DNA of 64,000 nucleotides, from the NCBI RefSeq assembly GCF_043195095.1, contig NZ_JBAFWN010000014.1, one strand, 5' to 3'. Below, one piece after another: positions 25,666 to 34,396 of the stretch. The stretch comes from NCEH01 sp043195095. Its GTDB lineage: Bacteria; Pseudomonadota; Alphaproteobacteria; Rhizobiales; Xanthobacteraceae. The position numbers were made by a program, and so were the translations under genes. How positions within the stretch are numbered: the first letter of the stretch is position 1; each line of letters begins with the position of its first letter. The notes under the pieces are model-generated. The model was not told the DNA's origin and ran no database searches. It saw only the letters and a list, made by a program, of their open reading frames with translations.

Positions 25666-25995
25666 ATGACCTATGTGCTGCTCCTCGTCGCCATCACGGC
25701 GGAAGTCATCGCCACCTCCGCCCTCAAGGCGGCGGAGGGATTCAGCAAGCCGCTGCCCTCGGTCATCGTGGTGATCGGCTATGCGGTGGCCTTCTATTGC
25801 CTCTCGCTCACCTTGAAGGTGCTGCCGGTGGGCATCGCCTATGCCATCTGGTCGGGCGTCGGCATCGTGCTGGTGGCGGCGATCGGGCTGGTGGTCTACG
25901 GGCAGAAGCTGGATCTGCCCGCCGTCATCGGCCTCGGCCTCATCATCGCCGGGGTGCTGGTGGTGAACCTGCTGTCGAAAAGCGTGCCCCATTAG
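25666..25995 (+). CDS. SMR-family multidrug efflux protein (EmrE/Qac type)
   Basis: The 109-residue protein has four hydrophobic helices. The essential membrane Glu sits in AITAEVIATSALK, and YAIWSGVGIVL is present, the form seen in EmrE/QacE proton antiporters rather than in guanidine exporters of the Gdx group. The substrate is probably a lipophilic cation. The start at 25666 is chosen because upstream in-frame sequence is not membrane-like. It lies 106 bp after dnaE2 and ends with TAG at the edge of an intergenic repeat. Confidence 0.92.
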   Translation: MTYVLLLVAITAEVIATSALKAAEGFSKPLPSVIVVIGYAVAFYCLSLTLKVLPVGIAYAIWSGVGIVLVAAIGLVVYGQKLDLPAVIGLGLIIAGVLVVNLLSKSVPH

Positions 25996-26108
25996 GACCC
26001 ATCCACAGTCAGCGGCTTACATATCGTTCGGGACCTGACAACGGGTGCCCGCTTTTGCCCGTCCTTAGCGGTCGTCATGGCCGGGCGCGTCCCGGCCATC
26101 CCCATCGG
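25992..26108. repeat. Truncated copy of the TIR-flanked intergenic repeat
   Basis: The left end TTAGGACCCATCCACAGTCAG matches the end of the complete element at 26938 with few changes, and the central CATGGCCGGG...CCCGGCCATC hairpin is present. The right half is missing. It fills the gap between the convergent SMR and GNAT genes. Confidence 0.7.
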
Positions 26109-26111
26109 GCC

Positions 26112-26717
26112 TCAGGCCGCGCGCGAACCCGGCAGCAGCAGGCCGATCACCCGCCCCGTCGCGCGCACCTGCGCCTGGAAGAGCGTGCGGGAGACCCCTT
26201 GCGCATCCGCCGCCGCCTCACGCGCCAGCGACAGGGCGGTGGGATAAGGCGCCGTCAATTGCGCGATCACTTCGTCGGATTCGAACTTCAGGTCGGCGTC
26301 GAACTTGCGCGCGATCTGCTGCATGCGGCGGTTATGGGCGAGGCAGTTCATATAGAGCGTGCGGATGCCGCGATTGCGCGCGGTGAGGATGGTGCGCTCC
26401 ATCAATTGGGTGCCGAAGCCGCCGTTCTGGAACGCGCTTTCCACGCTGAACGCCGCCTCCGCCTCCCGCGGGAGCACCCCGGAGAAGGGATAAAGCTCCG
26501 CCGCCGCGCGCAGCACGCCGTCCACGAAACAGCCATGGATCACCGCGCCGGAGCGGAACACGCGCTCGGCATAATGCGCGATGAAGGATTCCGACACGGC
26601 GGAGCCGAAACGATTGCGACGGCTCTCCTTGTCGAGCCGCAGCAGATGTTCGTGAAACAGCTGGGCTTCGCCAGCCCAGAGCTTGCGAATGATACCAGGC
26701 GCAGCCTGATCGTTCAT
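26112..26717 (-). CDS. GNAT family N-acetyltransferase
   Basis: The 201-residue protein has the GNAT fold pattern: RKLWAGEAQLFHEHLLRLD, the beta4 AAELYPFSG, and a degenerate acetyl-CoA loop at NGGFGTQLMERTI, then LYMNCLAHNRRMQQIARKF. The substrate cannot be told. The start at 26717 is set by AGGAG 8 bases before the ATG; an in-frame extension to 26798 is less likely. A 17-bp palindrome (26787) and an FNR-like site (26857) lie upstream, so oxygen-responsive control is possible. Confidence 0.88.
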   Translation of the reverse strand: MNDQAAPGIIRKLWAGEAQLFHEHLLRLDKESRRNRFGSAVSESFIAHYAERVFRSGAVIHGCFVDGVLRAAAELYPFSGVLPREAEAAFSVESAFQNGGFGTQLMERTILTARNRGIRTLYMNCLAHNRRMQQIARKFDADLKFESDEVIAQLTAPYPTALSLAREAAADAQGVSRTLFQAQVRATGRVIGLLLPGSRAA

Positions 26718-26786
26718 GGTGGTCTCCTGACCTATGGTCCGGACCCCCCGGTTCCTCTGCTCGCAATCTATGTGCAACGCAGCAAA

Positions 26787-26803
26787 GGTCAAGGACATTG
26801 ACC
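26787..26803. promoter_or_regulatory. 17-bp perfect palindrome upstream of the GNAT gene
   Basis: GGTCAAGGACATTGACC is a perfect inverted repeat with a 5-base spacer, 70 bp before the GNAT start. It looks like a dimeric regulator's operator. The cognate regulator is unknown. Confidence 0.5.
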
Positions 26804-26856
26804 CTTCTAGCCCACGTCAAGCCCCCGCTTGGGCGCTGGGAAGCGCCGTCAATGAT

Positions 26857-26870
26857 TTGATATAGCTCAA
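26857..26870. promoter_or_regulatory. FNR/FixK-like binding site
   Basis: TTGATATAGCTCAA differs at one position from TTGAT-N4-ATCAA, the FNR/FixK consensus. It is 140 bp before the GNAT start, a workable activation distance if transcription starts near 26822. Confidence 0.45.
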
Positions 26871-26937
26871 TTTTGGCGCGGCATGCGGCGCGCGCAATGC
26901 TGCTGCGACGCAGCATTTCACGCGTCGTTGCATAATC

Positions 26938-27150
26938 CTAGGGCCAATCGACATTCAGCGGCGTGATGGATCGAGGCGCCTGACGGCAGGTGCGCGCGAT
27001 TGTCTTTCTTTCACCGGCGGTCATGGCCGGGCCGAACGTGCAGGCCTTGAAGAGCCCGCTCCAGCGGGGCCGCGTGAATGCACGGGACGAGCCCGTGCAT
27101 GACGGCTTCTCCCGCAACGGCGTCAAGCCATGGATGTCGATTGGCCCTAG
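26938..27150. repeat. 213-bp element with perfect 17-bp terminal inverted repeats
   Basis: The ends CTAGGGCCAATCGACAT and ATGTCGATTGGCCCTAG are perfect inverted repeats. Inside are a hairpin TGCACGGG...CCCGTGCA and a remnant of the ATGGCCGGGCC hairpin. There is no open frame of note. The right terminus contains the TAG stop of the glycerate kinase gene. It is the best preserved member of a family with copies at 5292, 5528 and 25992. Confidence 0.88.
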
Positions 27151-28406
27151 CGGATCAATATGGCGCGGAAATCATTCACATTGGTCAGGGTTGGCCCGGT
27201 CATGACCAGCCGGTCCAGCTTCTGGAAGAAGCTGTAGCCGTCGTTGTCGGCGAGGTGATCGGCCGCCGAAACACCGGCCGCGCGGGCCTGCGCGAGGATC
27301 TGGTCGTCGAACCAGGCCCCGGCATTGTCCTCGGTGCCGTCCACCCCGTCGGTATCGCAAGCGATGGCGGAGATGCCCTTGGCCTCCTTCAGGGCGATGG
27401 CCAGGGCGAGGAGGAATTCCACATTGCGCCCGCCGCGCCCGGTGCCGCGCACCGTCACCGTGGTCTCGCCGCCGGAGAGCAGCACGCAGGGCGCCTTCGC
27501 CGGCTCGCCATGGGTCGCCGCGCTGAAGGAGATGCCGGCGAACACGGTCGCCGCCTCGCGCGCCTCGCCCTCGATGGCATCACCGAGGATGACGGTCGAA
27601 AGGCCGAATTCCTTCGCCTTCTCCCGCGCCGCATGCAGCGCCATCATGGGGGTGGCGATCATATGAACTTCCTGCCCGGGCAAGGCCTCGCCGGACACGG
27701 TGTTGGCGCGGATCACCTTTTCCATCTGCGGGCTCACCGGCACGTCATAGGCGCGCATGAGGCCGAGCACGGCCTCGGGGTCCGATTTCTCCGGAATGGT
27801 GGGACCCGAGCCGATGGCGCGCGGGTCGTCGCCCGGCACGTCGGAGATGAGATAGGTCACGCAGCGCGCCGGCGCGATCGCCGCCGCGAGGCGCCCGCCC
27901 TTGATCGCCGACATGGACTTGCGCACCTGGTTCATGATGCCGATGGGCGCGCCGGACTTCAGCAGCGCCTTGTTGAGCGCCTGCTTGTCTTCCAGCGTCA
28001 TGCCCTCCGCCGGGAGGGTGAGCAGCGAGGAGGCGCCGCCCGACATCAGGCAGATGACCAGATCGTCCGGCCCCGCCGAGCGGGCGAGTTCCAGGATGCG
28101 CTGGGCCGCCTTCAGTCCGGCCGCGTCGGGCACCGGGTGGGAGGCTTCCACGATCTCGATCTGGCGGGTTTCGCAGCCATGGCCGTAGCGCGTCACGATC
28201 AGCCCCTCGCAGGGCTTCTGCCAGGCGTCCTCGAAGGCGCGCGCCATGCGGGCGGAGGCCTTGCCGGCGCCGATGACGATGGTGCGCCCCTTCGGCGGCT
28301 CCGGCAGGCGCCCGTCGAACTTGCCCTCGGGCAGGGCGGCCGCGAGCGCGGTCTCGAACAGAGCGCGGAGAATTTCCTTGTCGGACGGCATGGGCTCGGA
28401 CGGCAT
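27147..28406 (-). CDS. Glycerate 2-kinase (DUF4147/MOFRL family)
   Basis: The 419-residue protein has the two domains of the GckA/TtuD family: DUF4147 (IVIGAGKASARMARAFE, CLMSGGASSLLTLPAEGMT) and MOFRL (GGRNVEFLLALAIAL, ACDTDGVDGTEDNAGAW). It phosphorylates D-glycerate to 2-phosphoglycerate in glyoxylate, tartrate or serine-cycle metabolism; older annotations say hydroxypyruvate reductase. The gene is divergent from the TRAP transporter, which may import a related acid, but that is inference. The stop codon lies in the repeat element. Confidence 0.93.
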   Translation of the reverse strand: MPSEPMPSDKEILRALFETALAAALPEGKFDGRLPEPPKGRTIVIGAGKASARMARAFEDAWQKPCEGLIVTRYGHGCETRQIEIVEASHPVPDAAGLKAAQRILELARSAGPDDLVICLMSGGASSLLTLPAEGMTLEDKQALNKALLKSGAPIGIMNQVRKSMSAIKGGRLAAAIAPARCVTYLISDVPGDDPRAIGSGPTIPEKSDPEAVLGLMRAYDVPVSPQMEKVIRANTVSGEALPGQEVHMIATPMMALHAAREKAKEFGLSTVILGDAIEGEAREAATVFAGISFSAATHGEPAKAPCVLLSGGETTVTVRGTGRGGRNVEFLLALAIALKEAKGISAIACDTDGVDGTEDNAGAWFDDQILAQARAAGVSAADHLADNDGYSFFQKLDRLVMTGPTLTNVNDFRAILIR

Positions 28407-28665
28407 GGCGGCTCCCTTGGCCCCCGCGCGGGAGGCGACATCCCGCGCCCTTAGGGCTTGTGGGATTCATTATTTTCATCCCGTCACTAGCGCCCCGAAA
28501 GGTCGGGATCAATGGCTTGAACCCGTGAAATCGCGGTCTGTCGGGCGGGTCGGGGCCGGCCTTGGCCGTTTAGACTTTCGTCTCAGCCGCAAGAAAGCAG
28601 GTGGCCTTTGCCGCCGAAGGCGCTAGCCTTCCGGAAAAATACCTAGCCAAATCGGAGGAGCGTTC

Positions 28666-29610
28666 ATGAAAAGGCTGAAGATGGTTGCCCTGTCGGTCGC
28701 GCTGGCCTGCGCGCCGGTGGCCTCGCAGGCGGCGGAATTCGTCAACATCCTCACCGGCGGGACCTCGGGCGTCTATTATCCCATGGGCGTCGCCATTTCG
28801 AACATCCTGTCCAGCAAGGTGCCGGACGTGCGCCCCTCGGTGCAGGCCACGAAGGCGTCGGTGGAAAATCTCATCCTGATCCAGCAGGGCAAGGGCGAGA
28901 TCGCCTTCACCCTCGCCGACAGCCTCGCCGACGGCTGGGCCGGCAAGGAAGAGGCCGGCTTCAAGGCGCCGCTCAAGAAGGTGCGCGCGCTCGCCGCCAT
29001 CTATCCCAACTACATCCAGATCGTCGCGTCCAAGGACAGCGGCATCAAGACCCTGGCGGACCTGAAGGGCAAGCGCCTGTCGGTCGGCGCGCCGAAATCG
29101 GGCACGGAGCTGAACGCCCGCGCCATCCTCAACGCCGCCGGCATCAAATATGAAGACCTCGGCAAGGTGGAATATCTCCCGTTCGCGGAATCGGTGGAGC
29201 TGATGAAGAACCGCCAGCTCGACGCCACCTTGCAGTCGGCCGGCCTCGGCGTCTCCTCCATCAAGGACCTCGCCACCGCCGTCGAGATCAATGTGGTGGA
29301 GATTCCCAACGCTGTCGTGGACAAGGTCGGCACGCCCTATCTGAAGACCGTGATCCCCGCCGGCACCTATACCGGCCAGGACAAGGACGTCGCCACCGCC
29401 GCGGTGCCGAACTTCCTCGTCGTGCGCGAGGACATGAAGGACGCCGAGGTCTACGCCATCACCAAGGCGATCTTCGAGAACCTGCCGGACCTCCAGGCCG
29501 CCCATGCCGCCGCCAAGGCGATCACGCTGCAGGGCGCCGTGAAGGGTTCGCCGGTGCCGTTCCATCCGGGCGCGGAGAAATATTTCAAGGAAAAGGGCGT
29601 CTCGCCCTGA
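28666..29610 (+). CDS. TAXI-type TRAP transporter solute-binding protein
   Basis: The 314-residue protein has a signal peptide cut after VASQAAEF and the TAXI-family start NILTGGTSGVYYPMGVAISNIL. It continues with KRLSVGAPKSGTELNAR and FAESVELMKNRQLDATLQ. It captures a substrate, probably an organic acid or amino acid, in the periplasm and hands it to the membrane subunit encoded 153 bp downstream. A good GGAG precedes the ATG. It diverges from the glycerate kinase gene. Confidence 0.95.
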   Translation: MKRLKMVALSVALACAPVASQAAEFVNILTGGTSGVYYPMGVAISNILSSKVPDVRPSVQATKASVENLILIQQGKGEIAFTLADSLADGWAGKEEAGFKAPLKKVRALAAIYPNYIQIVASKDSGIKTLADLKGKRLSVGAPKSGTELNARAILNAAGIKYEDLGKVEYLPFAESVELMKNRQLDATLQSAGLGVSSIKDLATAVEINVVEIPNAVVDKVGTPYLKTVIPAGTYTGQDKDVATAAVPNFLVVREDMKDAEVYAITKAIFENLPDLQAAHAAAKAITLQGAVKGSPVPFHPGAEKYFKEKGVSP

Positions 29611-29631
29611 CCTTCGGGAAGATGACATGAG

Positions 29632-29655
29632 CGGGCGCGCCTGGCGGCGCGCCCG
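29632..29655 (+). terminator. Intercistronic hairpin between the TRAP genes
   Basis: CGGGCGCGC-CTGGCG-GCGCGCCCG is a perfect 9-bp stem with a 6-base loop followed by TTT. It lies 22 bases past the binding-protein stop. Such hairpins partly terminate transcription or protect the upstream mRNA, giving more binding protein than permease. Confidence 0.65.
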
Positions 29656-29763
29656 TTTCCCATTCCCGCGACCTGCCCAACGGGCACGCCTGCCGCACCG
29701 GGCAAAACCCGCCGCGTGGTCCGGCCCGGACGATCCGGAGCCAGCTTTCTGGAGCGAGTGAAG

Positions 29764-31884
29764 ATGAGCGCGCCGCGCCTTTCCGCCGATGCCGATATCA
29801 CGCCACCGGAGACTTTCGCGCCCATCGACGACATGGAGCACGGCTTGCCGCCGGGTTTCGGCGAAGGCCTGAAGGGGAAGATCCTGTTCTGGATCGCCAT
29901 CGCCTTCTCGGCTTATCAATTGTTCGTCTCCACCTATGCCATCCTGCCGAGCCAGGTGATCCGCAGCCTGCATGTGGGCTTCCTGTGCCTGATCGCCGGG
30001 GCGCTGATCGCCAATCATCGCAGCACCTCCCGGCTGACCCTGGCGCTGGGATGGGGCGTCGGCCTCGTCGGCTTCGCGACCGGGCTCTATCAATGGATTT
30101 TCTATAACGATTTGATCCTGCGGGCCGGCGAAATCTCCACCACGGACTTCGTGGTGGGCATCGCGCTGATCGTGGTGGTGTTCGCCATTTCCTGGCAGAT
30201 GATGGGTCCCGCGCTGCCGCTGATCTGCGGCGCCTTCCTCGCCTATGGCCTGTTCGGCCAGTACCTGCCCGCCCCGTTCGATCATCGCGGCTATTCGCTG
30301 GACCAGATCGTCGAGCAGATGTCGTTCGGCACCGAGGGCATCTATGGCGTGCCGATCGCCGTCTCGGCCACCTACATCTTCCTGTTCGTCCTGTTCGGCA
30401 CGTTCCTGGAACGGGCCGGGATGATCCAATTGTTCAACGACGTGGCCCTCGGCCTGTTCGGCCGCGCGCGCGGCGGCCCGGCCAAGGTGTCGGTGTTCTC
30501 CTCGGCCTTGATGGGCACCATCTCCGGCTCCGGCGTCGCCAATGTGGTCACCGTGGGCCAGTTCACCATCCCGCTGATGAAGCGCTTCGGCTACAGCGCG
30601 TCCTTCGCCGGCGGGGTGGAGGCCACCGCCTCCATGGGCGGGCAGATCATGCCGCCGGTCATGGGGGCCGTCGCCTTCATCATGGCCGAGACCATCGGCG
30701 TGCCCTACGCCACCATCGTCAAGGCCGCCATCATCCCGGCCATCCTCTATTTCGGCTCCGCCTTCTGGATGGTGCATCTGGAGGCCGGCAAGCGCGGCCT
30801 GATGGGCATTCCCAAGGACAAGGTGCCCCTGATGCTGCCGGCCCTGCGCAAGGGCTGGTACCTGCTGCTGCCGCTCATCGTGCTGGTCTATCTGCTGTTC
30901 GCCGGATACACGCCGCTGTTCGCGGGGGCGGTTGGCCTCGCGCTGACCGTGGTGCTGATCCTCGGCCAGAGCCTTGCCAGCGAAACCTCGCAGCCGCTGA
31001 TCCGGCTCGCCTTCTGGATCGCGCTCGGGCTCGTGTGCGCGGCCTTCTTCGAATTCGGCGTGATGGTCATCGTCGGCCTGGTGCTGGTCCTGGTGCTGGG
31101 CAACCTGATCACCCGGGGCGGGCGGGCAACGCTCGTGCTGTGCCGCGACGGACTGGCGGAAGGCGCGCGCCAGGCGCTGCCCGTCGGCATGGCCTGCGCC
31201 ATCGTCGGCACCGTGATCGGCGTGCTCACCCTCACCGGCTCGGCCACCATCTTCGGCGGATGGGTGGTGTCCATCGGCAAGGAAACGCTGTGGCTCTCGT
31301 TGCTGCTGACCATCGTCACCAGCATCGTGCTGGGCACGGGCATTCCCACGATTCCCACCTACATCATCACCGCCTCGCTGGCGGCGCCCGCCCTGCTCAC
31401 GCTCGGCGTGCCGCTGATCGTCAGCCATATGTTCGTGTTCTATTACGGCATCATCGCCGACCTGACCCCGCCGGTGGCGCTCGCCGCCCTGGCCGCCGCA
31501 CCCATTGCGAAAGCCTCGCCCGACGCCATCGGCTGGCAGGCGTGCCGCATCGCGCTCGCCGGCTTCCTGATCCCGGTCATGGCGGTCTATGAGCCGGCGC
31601 TGATGCTCCAGGACGGCGGACATATCGCGGCCCAATACGGCTATTGGGTCGAGGTGGCCTATGTGTTCTTCAAGGCCTGCATCGTCATCGGCCTGCTGGG
31701 CGCGGTGGCCATCGGCTGGCTGTTTGGGCCGCTGTCGGTGCTCGAGCGGGTGGTGGCGGGGATCGCCGCGCTGCTGTTCGTGGCCTCGCTGCCCCTGTCG
31801 GACGTGGGCGCGTTCGCCCTGTTCGCCGCTTTCCTCACCTGGCACCTGATCCAGGTGCGAAACGCAGCGGCCCGGGCGGCGTGA
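29764..31884 (+). CDS. TRAP transporter permease, fused 4TM/12TM (DctQ-DctM)
   Basis: The 706-residue protein is almost entirely membrane helices and corresponds to the fused small and large subunits used with TAXI binding proteins. Conserved parts include FLFVLFGTFLERAGMIQLF, GTISGSGVANVVTVGQFTIP, GGVEATASMGGQIMPPVMG and GTGIPTIPTYIITASLAAPAL. It imports substrate with a cation gradient. The start at 29764 (MSAPRLSADADITPP) follows GGAGCGAGTGAAG. Its stop overlaps the GTG of the DUF1850 gene. Confidence 0.95.
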   Translation: MSAPRLSADADITPPETFAPIDDMEHGLPPGFGEGLKGKILFWIAIAFSAYQLFVSTYAILPSQVIRSLHVGFLCLIAGALIANHRSTSRLTLALGWGVGLVGFATGLYQWIFYNDLILRAGEISTTDFVVGIALIVVVFAISWQMMGPALPLICGAFLAYGLFGQYLPAPFDHRGYSLDQIVEQMSFGTEGIYGVPIAVSATYIFLFVLFGTFLERAGMIQLFNDVALGLFGRARGGPAKVSVFSSALMGTISGSGVANVVTVGQFTIPLMKRFGYSASFAGGVEATASMGGQIMPPVMGAVAFIMAETIGVPYATIVKAAIIPAILYFGSAFWMVHLEAGKRGLMGIPKDKVPLMLPALRKGWYLLLPLIVLVYLLFAGYTPLFAGAVGLALTVVLILGQSLASETSQPLIRLAFWIALGLVCAAFFEFGVMVIVGLVLVLVLGNLITRGGRATLVLCRDGLAEGARQALPVGMACAIVGTVIGVLTLTGSATIFGGWVVSIGKETLWLSLLLTIVTSIVLGTGIPTIPTYIITASLAAPALLTLGVPLIVSHMFVFYYGIIADLTPPVALAALAAAPIAKASPDAIGWQACRIALAGFLIPVMAVYEPALMLQDGGHIAAQYGYWVEVAYVFFKACIVIGLLGAVAIGWLFGPLSVLERVVAGIAALLFVASLPLSDVGAFALFAAFLTWHLIQVRNAAARAA

Positions 31885-32246
31885 GCCTGATCTGCCTCGC
31901 CGGCGGCGGCGTGACGCTCCGCCTTGCCACGATGATCACCCTCGCCTGGACCCATTCGGTGCAGAAAACCGTATGGGAAGAGGACTGGCGGGCAACCCCC
32001 GCCGGCCTGGTGCTGACCGAAATGCGCCTCGAGGGCTCCGGCGCGGGCATGGATCCGCCCGAAGGGTCGGTGCTGAAGGACGGGCGCTATGTCGCCCATC
32101 CGGTGCTGGCGCCGCAGAAGCAGATCGTGATGCGCCGTTCCGGCGCCACGGCGGATTACCGCGTGTGCATCGACGGTGCCTGCCGGCCCATGGGCGCGCT
32201 GGTGCCCGAGGGCGCGGACCCGGTGACGCTCTCGACCTGCGAATGA
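31881..32246 (+). CDS. DUF1850 domain protein of the TRAP operon
   Basis: The 121-residue protein begins with GTG overlapping the permease stop (GTGA). It reads SLICLAGGGVTLRLATMITLAWTHSVQKTVWEEDW, with SGAGMDPPEG further on, the DUF1850 signature. The N-terminus may be a short signal or anchor. DUF1850 genes travel with TAXI-TRAP transporters, and a role in transporter assembly or regulation is inferred only from this linkage. Confidence 0.88.
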   Translation: MSLICLAGGGVTLRLATMITLAWTHSVQKTVWEEDWRATPAGLVLTEMRLEGSGAGMDPPEGSVLKDGRYVAHPVLAPQKQIVMRRSGATADYRVCIDGACRPMGALVPEGADPVTLSTCE

Positions 32247-32280
32247 GCGGGCCTGTGCAAGGCCGGGGGCGCAGGCTTAT

Positions 32281-33192
32281 ATGGCGGCCATGAGCAGCCC
32301 TCTCGTGTTCGACCGGCCCTTGCTGCGCCGCCGCCTCGCCCGTGCCGCCGCCCTCGGCCCGGCCGATTTCCTGCTGGACCGCGTGGCCGAGGATGTCGGC
32401 GACCGCCTGCTGGCGGTGAAGCGCGATTTTCCCCGCGCCCTCGACCTTGGCAGCGCGACCCCTGCCGTCGCCGAAATCCTGGCGCGCCATCCCGGCATCG
32501 ACACCGTGTTCCGCGCCGCCCCGCTCGCGGCACCGGCGCATCCCGCGTTTCCGGCCGTGGTGGCGGACGAGGAGGCATTGCCGTTCGCGCAAGGCGCGCT
32601 CGACCTCATCGTGTCCGGCCTCTCGCTCCAATATGTGAATGATTTGCCCGGCGCGCTCACCCAGATCCGCCGCGCGTTGAAGCCGGACGGGCTGTTCATC
32701 GGCGCCCTCATCGGCGGAGCGAGCCTCGCCGAACTGCGCGAAGTCTTCGCCATCGCCGAGAGCGAGACCACGGGCGGGCTCTCGCCCCGCGTCGCGCCGT
32801 TCGCCGATGTGCGCGACATGGGCGCGCTGCTGCAAAGGGCGGGCTTTGCCCTGCCGGTGACCGATGTGGACCGCGTGAGCGTGCGCTATAGCTCGCCCTT
32901 CACCTTGTTCGCGGATCTGCGCCGCATGGGGGCGAGCAATGCGCTCGCCGAGCGGCGGCGCGTGCCGCTGCGCCGCGCCACTTTGCTGAGGGCCGCGGAG
33001 GTTTATGCGGAACGGTTCGCCGATGCGGACGGCAAGGTGCGCGCCACCTTCGAGATCGTCTGGCTGTCGGGCTGGGCGCCACACGAGAGCCAGCAGAAGC
33101 CGCTGCGCCCCGGTTCCGCGCGCATGCGCCTCGCCGATGCGCTCGGCACGCAGGAAATGAAGACGGCGGGGGATATCCCGCCAAAAACCTGA
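32281..33192 (+). CDS. BioC/NDUFAF5-like SAM-dependent methyltransferase-fold protein
   Basis: The 303-residue protein shows VFDRPLLRRRLARAA, LLDRVAEDVGDRL, the SAM-site RALDLGSATP, and ADEEALPFAQGALDLIVSGLSLQYVNDLPGAL. It matches the group of NDUFAF5, a complex I assembly hydroxylase, and of BioC-like proteins. The methyltransferase motif I is weakened (DLGSATP for DLGCGTG), consistent with that group. Bacterial members of Rhizobiales are of uncertain substrate. 32281 and 32290 are both possible starts. It lies 34 bp after DUF1850. Confidence 0.85.
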   Translation: MAAMSSPLVFDRPLLRRRLARAAALGPADFLLDRVAEDVGDRLLAVKRDFPRALDLGSATPAVAEILARHPGIDTVFRAAPLAAPAHPAFPAVVADEEALPFAQGALDLIVSGLSLQYVNDLPGALTQIRRALKPDGLFIGALIGGASLAELREVFAIAESETTGGLSPRVAPFADVRDMGALLQRAGFALPVTDVDRVSVRYSSPFTLFADLRRMGASNALAERRRVPLRRATLLRAAEVYAERFADADGKVRATFEIVWLSGWAPHESQQKPLRPGSARMRLADALGTQEMKTAGDIPPKT

Positions 33193-33235
33193 CCGCCACA
33201 ACGAGCGCCGTGCGCGACGATCAAAGGGGGGAGCC

Positions 33236-34396
33236 ATGTCCGGGTTCGTGTTCAACACCACGCCGAGCATCGTTTGCGCCAGCGGCGCGGCACTGCGGGT
33301 GGGCGATCTGTTCGCGGCGCGGGGCGTGTCCCGCATCCTGATCGTCACCGATCCCGGCATCGTCAAGGCGGGCCTTCTGGCGCCGACGCTGGAAGCCCTG
33401 CGCACGGCGGAAATCGCCCACCGCATCTTCGACCAGGTGGTGGCCGATCCGCCGGAGGACGTGGTGTTCGCCGCCACCTCCGAAGCCGTCGCCATGGGCG
33501 CGCAGGGCGTGCTCGGGCTCGGCGGCGGCTCCTCGCTGGATGTCGCCAAGCTGGTGGCGCTGCTGGCGCTGGGCCAGGAGGCGCTGACGGAAATCTACGG
33601 CATCGGCATCGCCAAGGGGCCGCGCCTGCCGCTGATCCTGGTGCCCACCACCGCCGGCACCGGCTCGGAAGTCACGCCCATCTCCATCGTCACCACGGGG
33701 GAGACGGTGAAGAAGGGCGTGGTCTCGCCTTGCCTCATTCCCGATATCGCCTTGCTGGACGCCGACCTCACCCTCGGCCTGCCGGCCCATGTGACGGCGG
33801 CGACCGGGGTGGATGCCATGGTCCATGCCATCGAGGCCTATGCCTCGGCGAGCCCCAACAACAATCCCATCTCGCGCGGCCTCGCCAAGGAGGCGCTGCG
33901 ACTGCTGGGGGCGAACATCCGCACCGCCGTGCACCAGGGCACCGACCGGCCGGCGCGCGAAGCCATGCTGCTCGGCTCGCTGCTGGCGGGGCAGGCATTC
34001 GCCAATTCGCCGGTGGCGGCGGTGCATGCGCTCGCCTATCCGCTCGGCGGGCATTACCATCTGCCGCACGGGCTCACCAATGCCCTTGTGCTGCCGCACG
34101 TGCTGCGCTTCAACCTGCCGGCCGCCGCCAGCGCCTATGCGCAGATCGCGCCCATCGCCTTTCCCGACATCGGTGCGGGCACGGACGCGCAGGTGGCGGA
34201 ACGTTTCGTCGAGCGGCTGGCCGCGCTCTCCCTGGATCTCGGCCTGCCCCGTTGCCTGAGGGAAGTGAACGTGCCGGAACACCATTTGCCCATGCTCGCC
34301 GCCGACGCCATGAAGCAGAGCCGCCTCCTGGTGAACAATCCCCGCCCCGTGCACGAGGCGGATGCGCTGGCCATCTATCAGGCGGCCTGGGCATGA
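33236..34396 (+). CDS. Iron-containing alcohol dehydrogenase
   Basis: The 386-residue protein belongs to the type III Fe-ADH group: GLGGGSSLDVAK for NAD binding, PTTAGTGSEVTPISIV, and the metal-site region MVHAIEAY, HALAYPLGGHYHLPHG with conserved His residues. The alcohol or hydroxy-acid substrate cannot be told. GGGGGAG precedes the ATG. Its TGA overlaps the start of the thioesterase gene, so the two are co-translated. Confidence 0.94.
   Translation: MSGFVFNTTPSIVCASGAALRVGDLFAARGVSRILIVTDPGIVKAGLLAPTLEALRTAEIAHRIFDQVVADPPEDVVFAATSEAVAMGAQGVLGLGGGSSLDVAKLVALLALGQEALTEIYGIGIAKGPRLPLILVPTTAGTGSEVTPISIVTTGETVKKGVVSPCLIPDIALLDADLTLGLPAHVTAATGVDAMVHAIEAYASASPNNNPISRGLAKEALRLLGANIRTAVHQGTDRPAREAMLLGSLLAGQAFANSPVAAVHALAYPLGGHYHLPHGLTNALVLPHVLRFNLPAAASAYAQIAPIAFPDIGAGTDAQVAERFVERLAALSLDLGLPRCLREVNVPEHHLPMLAADAMKQSRLLVNNPRPVHEADALAIYQAAWA

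Noticed and set aside
28570..31845. A 1091-codon open frame antisense to the TRAP transporter and other very long antisense frames, such as 9585-11519 and 13687-15774
   Set aside because: They mirror strongly supported genes, are rich in His/Gly/Arg as expected for antisense frames in high-GC DNA, and have no family motifs.
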